A stretch of DNA of 64,000 nucleotides from contig JAILWY010000021.1 of the NCBI GenBank assembly GCA_022113835.1, forward strand, positions 4,402,001 through 4,466,000. Reading direction: 5' to 3'. A model generated the notes under the pieces. That model was given only the letters and a program-made list of their open reading frames with translations. It made no database searches and had not been told where the DNA came from. The position numbers and the translations under genes are program-made. Of this stretch, positions 57,601-64,000 are shown one piece after another. Origin of the DNA: Atopsyche davidsoni (taxonomy: Eukaryota > Arthropoda > Insecta > Trichoptera > Hydrobiosidae). Each line of letters starts with the position of its first letter. Position 1 is the stretch's first letter.

Positions 57601-60600
57601 TGGTGTGGGAAATTAATAATAATATTTACGCACAATGAGAAGTCATAAATAATAAGGGAAAAATAATAAATATATCATATGCTTTTCTTTGTTTAAAAAA
57701 CATTTTATTAAAATATGCATTACATCAAATAGATACAACATAAAAAATAAACATCCATAATAACAGTTGTAAATGTAAATTTCGATTGACAATATTGCAG
57801 ACCAAACATTGAAGGGTTGAAATAAAAAATGTTTCGCAGTATAACACCCCATTATTTACCTCAGTAAAACAAAATTTATTTGCAGATTTGATAGCGGTGT
57901 CATAATTCAATGATTATACAGAAAGACACAGAAGAATATTTATTAGACGGTGATGATTGACTCATACATTCATGGTTACATTTTTCCAGTCAGCTTAAAA
58001 TTTTGTTATAATATTATTTTATACTTTAATGTGTATGATATATGTTCTATATGACATTGACTATACCACATTAACATGGATGCGTGAAGTGCTAAAGTTA
58101 GCATTAACGGATAATAATTTTCTGCACACAATACGAAAGTGCAGAATCGTCAGTTTACAAATTTAACAAAACCGCAAATGTCGGTTGCACAATCACGAAG
58201 CAGATGTCAACCACGTGAGGACAAAATTAATAACGGCTGGGGAAAATATTGTCACACTGAAAATAAAATTAAACATCATTTTTGCGTAATTGATACTGTT
58301 ATACATTAATGAAAGCATCGGATAGTAAATTAAGTGGCTAAATTTGTGTGATGCTTTTATAATAACTTTGTGTTGTTTTTTTATCGCAATTTTTTTAGGA
58401 AAAACCGGTTGATAGGCTTTGATTTGCGAGAGAACCGCTCGTACTTTTTACTACAGTCTATCCATGAGTCATTATAATGAATCTTATTTACATAAAAACT
58501 TATATGAATCATGTATAAATGAACCACTATACTGATACTCAGATACTTGAAATAAGATAAATTTTAATTATCAGACCTCGATAGCATTACATTTCGTCGT
58601 TAAAAAACTTTTATTATATATAGTCCTGGCAAATGCAAAGTTTTCTTTTATTCTATTTTCTCCGGTGAGATCTATTCTCATACCTGAAAAATTTTCAACA
58701 CTGGCAGTCTCACGGAACGTTCTGGAATTCTAGACAAAGTATGCGATTTCGTTTCAGGCTTCAGCGGAAAATGTATTAGGTCCGTCGGTTTTATTGCCGT
58801 GTTATATTTTCTGAGCCGCAATACCTTTGTGTAGCACATGTGTATTATTATTTACTGTATTTTATAGCTCCACCAGAATTTATAAATCCTGTATTGGGAA
58901 AACTATTACTATATGACTGTTTAAAAATAAAATTTTGATGTCCGTCGACACTCGGCACATCAACGGAGTTAAAATTTAAAATATACGTGACAAAACTTTT
59001 ACTACTAGGGTTTTAGTATAACAATAAAAATCTTTACTATATTAGTCAAAATCCGTTGATAACATAAAATTATGGCCTCATAATAAATGTTAAAAAACAA
59101 AAATATTTATAAAATTTGCTACTCATTTACTTTGTGATTTATACGATAAACATAACGTAGACGTATATTTTACTTTAAACTTACAATACCAAGAAATCAA
59201 AATAATGAGAACACACCACTGAACTGAATCAAATTTTAGTATTACAACAGTTTTTTTTATAAACTGTTTATTTCAATACAAAAATGGATTGACGGGCTTT
59301 CGAATGTATCAATTTTTTATGCATTTTTTGCGAAACCTCCTGCTGGTATAAATTTACCACAAAAATAAACCGATCAATATTTACAGGTAAATATATTTCG
59401 AAATAGAATTTTTCGTAGGATGCAAACAACATTAGCTGAGAATTTTATGATTGTATGTTATATTCAACCATGTTATCAGAGGTATGAAAAAACCATGTTA
59501 TATTAAAAGAATTAAAATCCTGAATACATAGGTAGAATATCATTTACTCCTTTAAGTTTGGTGTTGTAAAGTCTTCACTCATTAATAAACATAAAATGAT
59601 TAATTCCCAGGTATGGAATCAGTAAAAAAATATGTTTAATGTATCTGACTAACATTTACAACCACATAAGGTTATATAGAAGTTCCTTTGTCTTTCAAAG
59701 TAAGATAAATTGATGGGGTTTGAGCACTCTGGCGTAAGACTATACGACGGTGATTAGAAACACCTCAGAGCATCTTTGTAAAATGACAATGGAGACGCAA
59801 GGCGCAACGTCAGTACCGACAGAATATTTTAATTGATATGGCATCTCTATTTTAGTTTTTTCAAATCTTTTAAAAATATTTTAAAAAATAAGCTTTTTTC
59901 TATCATCCATGAGATCGTTTGATAGAAAACTTTCTTGTTTTTCGGTAAAACGTATTAATTTGGTTTTAATTCAAGGCCTGTTTCATTTAAATCTGCTTGA
60001 AAATTTAATTTATTTTAATAAAAACATTGCTTTATGAAATACATTTTATTAAACATAGAGCTGGTTAAGACAAGAAATCTGCAAACTCAAAATAAGAGAT
60101 ACAAATTTGACAATGTAATGTAACAGGAAATGAGAAACAATGTTATAACATAAAAAAACAAGTACCAATATAAATACCTAAACATTTTTTTTTCTATTCT
60201 GTTACAGTATGTAGTAACACGAAAATACGTACATTTATCGCAGAAAGAAATGAATGCATTTGAATATTGTGATGTTATTGACATCAACAGGGATAAAACG
60301 TATCCAAGACATATCATATGTAAAACCTATACATATCAAAAACGTATTCCCTAATATAACAGATTATCAGATATAATAATAAGAACATTTTTGTCCTCAT
60401 ATATTTCGTACCTTATACCTTACATTAACATGCAAAAACGTGCAGTCAAAAGTACGAAGAGGCGTCGTCACTATATTTTTTATTTCTCCCAGGAATCCAG
60501 GTGGATTTATAAGTACGCTTGGGCCTCAGAGAGGTCCTAACACCCTCCAGTTTTATTTCCATCCATTCTAAAATAGCGCTCATATATCTGAGGCGATAAA

Positions 60601-63600
60601 GATTCATTGCATAAGGGAAGGGCGCGCCCTGGCGGGGATCGTTATCGCCCCGCAGAGCGCAACCAACACACACGGAGTGAAGCTACCTTTTTAAGGTTGT
60701 TTTAAGGGAAAACTTTCTGAAACTTCTAAATAATATTTTTAGCCTTGCTGATGAGCTAAGTTTTAAATTAGTCTTCACTATACAACTTTTAACCCAATAA
60801 ATCTTTGAAAAATATATCCGTAGCGAACAACTCATCAAAAATTTATTGATTTAAACAATCGCCAGATATACTTACTATTAAGTAATGTATTAATTTTTTA
60901 ATAACTTAAACATCAATAAGTTAAAATTTAAGTATATGCCATACATATTATTCACAATATGCCTCAGCTACACGTTCTGAACCCAACCTAAATCCAACTT
61001 TTAATAATACAAGCGAAATGCAGACCCTTAATTAAACAAGCAAAGAATGCAACTTTTGCCTTATTGAAACTTCAGCACGATCCAGAACTATTCACAGTAA
61101 ACGCAAGTATGTATAAACTGCGCCGTTATCCGTCGTTAACTTTCGTTCCTTGCCGTCAAACGGAAAGCGCAACCGCTTCCACACCTTTGTGCTGTACACG
61201 TAGATTTCTATGAAGCAGTTTCAGTCAGCCCTCGGTTATAGCGTCATATTCCCTTCGTGGAAGTCTCCCTTATCTGGGAGTTACACTATCGGGATACTTG
61301 GCTGGAGTTTAAACGTTGGGCGTTGGTGTTTTCTCTTGTATTTGAGGATTTAAATCTGAGTTATGACTCGATAAATTGTAGAACGCCGTAGCTGCTATAA
61401 TACGTTATTTTATCAAGAGAAGTGAGAGTAGTGCAGCAAAAATGTTTTTTTTTTTTTACTTAAATGATATTACATCTGAATATTTCATATATAAATACGT
61501 GTATCCTTTTTCTACACGGCCAAACTTGAAAATTTCATGTTTCAGCTCTACATGAAATAAACAATGAATTTCAATACAAACAATACAAGTCTATTATGCT
61601 AGTGAAAGTTTATTAAGATCTTGTCGTTTAATCTTTATTTTTCCAAGTAATTCTTATTGAAAACTCAAGTGTCTCTTTTATCTTGAGCAACGGCCATCTC
61701 AACAGATTATACCTTTTTAAATACTTAAGTATCTTCAAATTCTGTGGCAACAAGGAGATTACGGGATTACAGAACATCCCTATAAAATCATCTCGTGTTT
61801 AAGAAAATAAAATGGACTTATTAATTATTGTTTAATGTTAAAATTCGTTTATTATACCTATACACTTTTTCAAAAGGAAAATCAACATTATTAAAAGTTC
61901 ACTTGCTGTAAAACACGCCAAGCACCGCGAAAAGCAATATTTTCTTGACTAGCTATATGTAATTATGATATTATTGAGAGGAAAATAATTTTTTTAAACT
62001 CTTTTACACAGACTCCATCAATAATGAATCCGTTTTAAATTTGAATCAATTAATCACGCTATTTCAGCAACCGCACAGCGGTGTGCTTAATTTATGGTTT
62101 TGGAAATTCAGATGATTACATGGTTTGTATATATGTTAATACAAGCAGATTTTATCTTCAATTTTTATTTTAAATAATACATAAATATTTTGTGCATCTA
62201 AAGCAACCTCAAATATTCATTTTGAGTTTCTGTTTCATCTTAATCCACAAGTACTATCAAAAGTGTTTAATCCAAAAACTCGGGAATTTAAAGTTTCTAA
62301 ATGATTAATTTAAAACAACCCATTTAATTATTCAATAGTGATAAGAAGAAAGCCACAAGCTCTTTTTTTAAACCTCAAACTCTCCATTCAAAATTAAAGC
62401 GTACAGTGCTTCTATGTTTTAACATTAAACTCTGAAACAAATTAATCTTTAGCCTGGCTGATGTATTCCCGCAGCTTCCTTCCATTTGCATAGCTAATGA
62501 GCTGTAATAACCTGAAACCCGTTAATAAGACGAGAGCTTAATTGATCGTTTATTTATGCTGAGAATATTTAGACCGCTTTTGTGAAAATTTAACGACGAA
62601 ATTTGCTGGACGAGATCGATCCGGCCTTATTAATTGCAAAGGTGGTTGTGTTGGTTTAATTGCTAGCCATTAACTTGTGGTAATACCATATAGGTAAAAA
62701 ACAAAGCTCGCATAATCATTTTTTGAGGTTTAATTATTTTTAGATTATAAAATATAATAAATTCTTCAATCCTATTTCTTAAAGGGATTGTTTTATTTTT
62801 TTTTAATTATCGTTCTTTTTATTTAATACTCCATACGCTAAAAACTTTTAGATCTTAACAAATACAAATTATTTTTTAATAAACACTATAAATTGATAAA
62901 AAATTTATTTGACAAAATATTTTTAATTCTACAAAATTTATCCCTTTTAACATATAGCCTTAAACATTCCATATTGGTTTCATCTAATTTATCCGAGTCG
63001 TTTAGTAATCTAGTCCTTCATTAAATTACCACCACGCATGTCCACTCAATGCCCACAAAAGAACTCAAAATATTTCATTAAAGACATATGAAAATATAAC
63101 GGGTCTTAACAGACTCTACTTCCTCCGAAAAATCTAAGATTATAGGTATAGAACACACTTGGTTTACGAGTAGACTAATAAAATAGTAGACCAGCCATTT
63201 TATTTTTTGTATCTTAATGAATATACTATCTGAATGTAATATCGTTGATTAAATTTCCCAAATGATTCTGCCTAGCGCCGCTCAGTAAGTAAAAACTTTT
63301 ATATCCTCGGTAACTATTGAATACAAATTCGGTCACAAGTCGCAGTGTAACTGGCTCCCTTCTATGCCTCCTGTGTAAAAAGTCAACTAACAAAAAGGCT
63401 TTCGGGGTGGTTTTATAGCCCGCTAGAATGTTACGCTAAAGCCTTCAGCTTGTACGTCCCAATACAATTCCGCATGTACCACCCCGTCGAATGTCCCCAC
63501 CCAAATCCTGACTTGTGCACCACCAGCCTAGGGTTCGTAAAATAATATTTAACGATTGCCATGACGGTATATATTAGCATTTATAAAAGTCAGTTCATAT

Positions 63601-64000
63601 TTATTATTTCTACTCACAAATAATAACAAAATCAACATTTTGTTTTTAAAGAGACAATATAGCGAATTCAAAGTAAAATTTAATTTAACAAGATTCAGAG
63701 TTCTGCCAAATTAGCCGCGACATCTTTGTAAAGCTACTCTAAATAATAATAATTGTTACACACAAACGGGGGTAGACGGTTATACGAGTCGTTTATCCCA
63801 CAGAACATAGAAAATGTACACAATTTGTACATAACAATGTAGGACGCCTTTGAAACACGCAGAATGCTTTTCCTGCTATGGCCTATTGTTCTCCCTCAAT
63901 GTTCCTATAATTCTGAAGCTTTACTGTCACAAACTTCGATAAATAAAATTGAGATAATAGTGTGACGTTAAAATTGATATGAGACCATGAAATCTGTTAT
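51670..64000. other. Gene-free AT-rich right end of the window
   Basis: Over 12 kb without a supportable protein or RNA gene. GC-richer, more complex unique patches near 53.14-53.24, 57.10-57.20, 60.47-60.68, 61.07-61.30 and 62.45-62.70 kb stand out by eye and could be regulatory. A possible hAT element lies at 53338-53914. Short ORFs here (for example 60446-60673 on the minus strand) match no family I recognise. Confidence 0.6.
53338..53914. mobile_element. Possible hAT-like element
   Basis: The left end CAGGGATGGCAAAA and the right end TTTGGCCACCCCTG (complement CAGGGGTGGCCAAA) form plausible hAT terminal inverted repeats 577 bp apart. The flanking 8-mers do not match (CCCTGGAT and TAGCAGAC). 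The two ends may be unrelated, or the target duplication may have decayed. Confidence 0.3.

Noticed and set aside
1..64000. CRISPR arrays, bacterial operons, phage or plasmid features
   Set aside because: Spliced genes, microsatellites and eukaryotic retroelements show nuclear animal DNA. No spaced direct-repeat array was found, and the tandem arrays at 12.3-14.6 kb have no unique spacers.

Overview
The window is AT-rich nuclear DNA from an arthropod, most likely an insect. It has two spliced protein genes with GT-AG introns, one tRNA gene, and many transposon remnants. The TBCD and Reeler-domain proteins fit an insect, but the order cannot be decided from this sequence.

Layout. Positions 1-4158 (+) carry the last ten exons of tubulin-folding cofactor D (TBCD), complete at its 3' end. 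A hAT-type MITE and a Penelope-like fragment lie in its introns. About 4.2-11.8 kb is non-coding with one GC-rich island near 6.4-6.65 kb. Positions 11845-15774 hold a complete, apparently very young LTR retrotransposon on the minus strand. It has two identical 259-bp LTRs, a 5-bp target duplication, and a single 1087-codon gag-like ORF made mostly of GC-rich tandem repeats, with no pol gene. After SINE-like fragments and a G-rich minisatellite comes a three-exon secreted Reeler-domain gene (17900-27898, +; 169 aa; 'putative defense protein' type).

From 27.9 kb to the end no further protein-coding gene is supported. The region holds a 2.4-kb T-rich, G-poor block, a deleted Ty3/gypsy element with integrase remnant (34335-35408), three related fragments of a non-LTR-type retroelement, CpG-rich islands (40.47-40.89 and 41.42-41.69 kb), a G-quadruplex-prone tract, AT microsatellites, a tRNA-His(GTG) gene (49096-49167), and two families of short Penelope-like repeats.

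The most notable signal is in those repeats. Family A (39.2 and 49.4 kb) carries a recognisable minimal type I hammerhead ribozyme with a palindromic stem III. Family B (1.2, 41.7-42.3 and 51.45-51.65 kb) has the same architecture, but the core reads UUGAUAA instead of CUGAUGA. This is a paired change at the two core positions (3 and 8) that base-pair in the hammerhead fold. The second notable object is the pol-less LTR element with its nested higher-order coding repeats.

The two protein genes show no functional link. TBCD is a cytosolic tubulin-assembly chaperone; the Reeler protein is predicted to be secreted.
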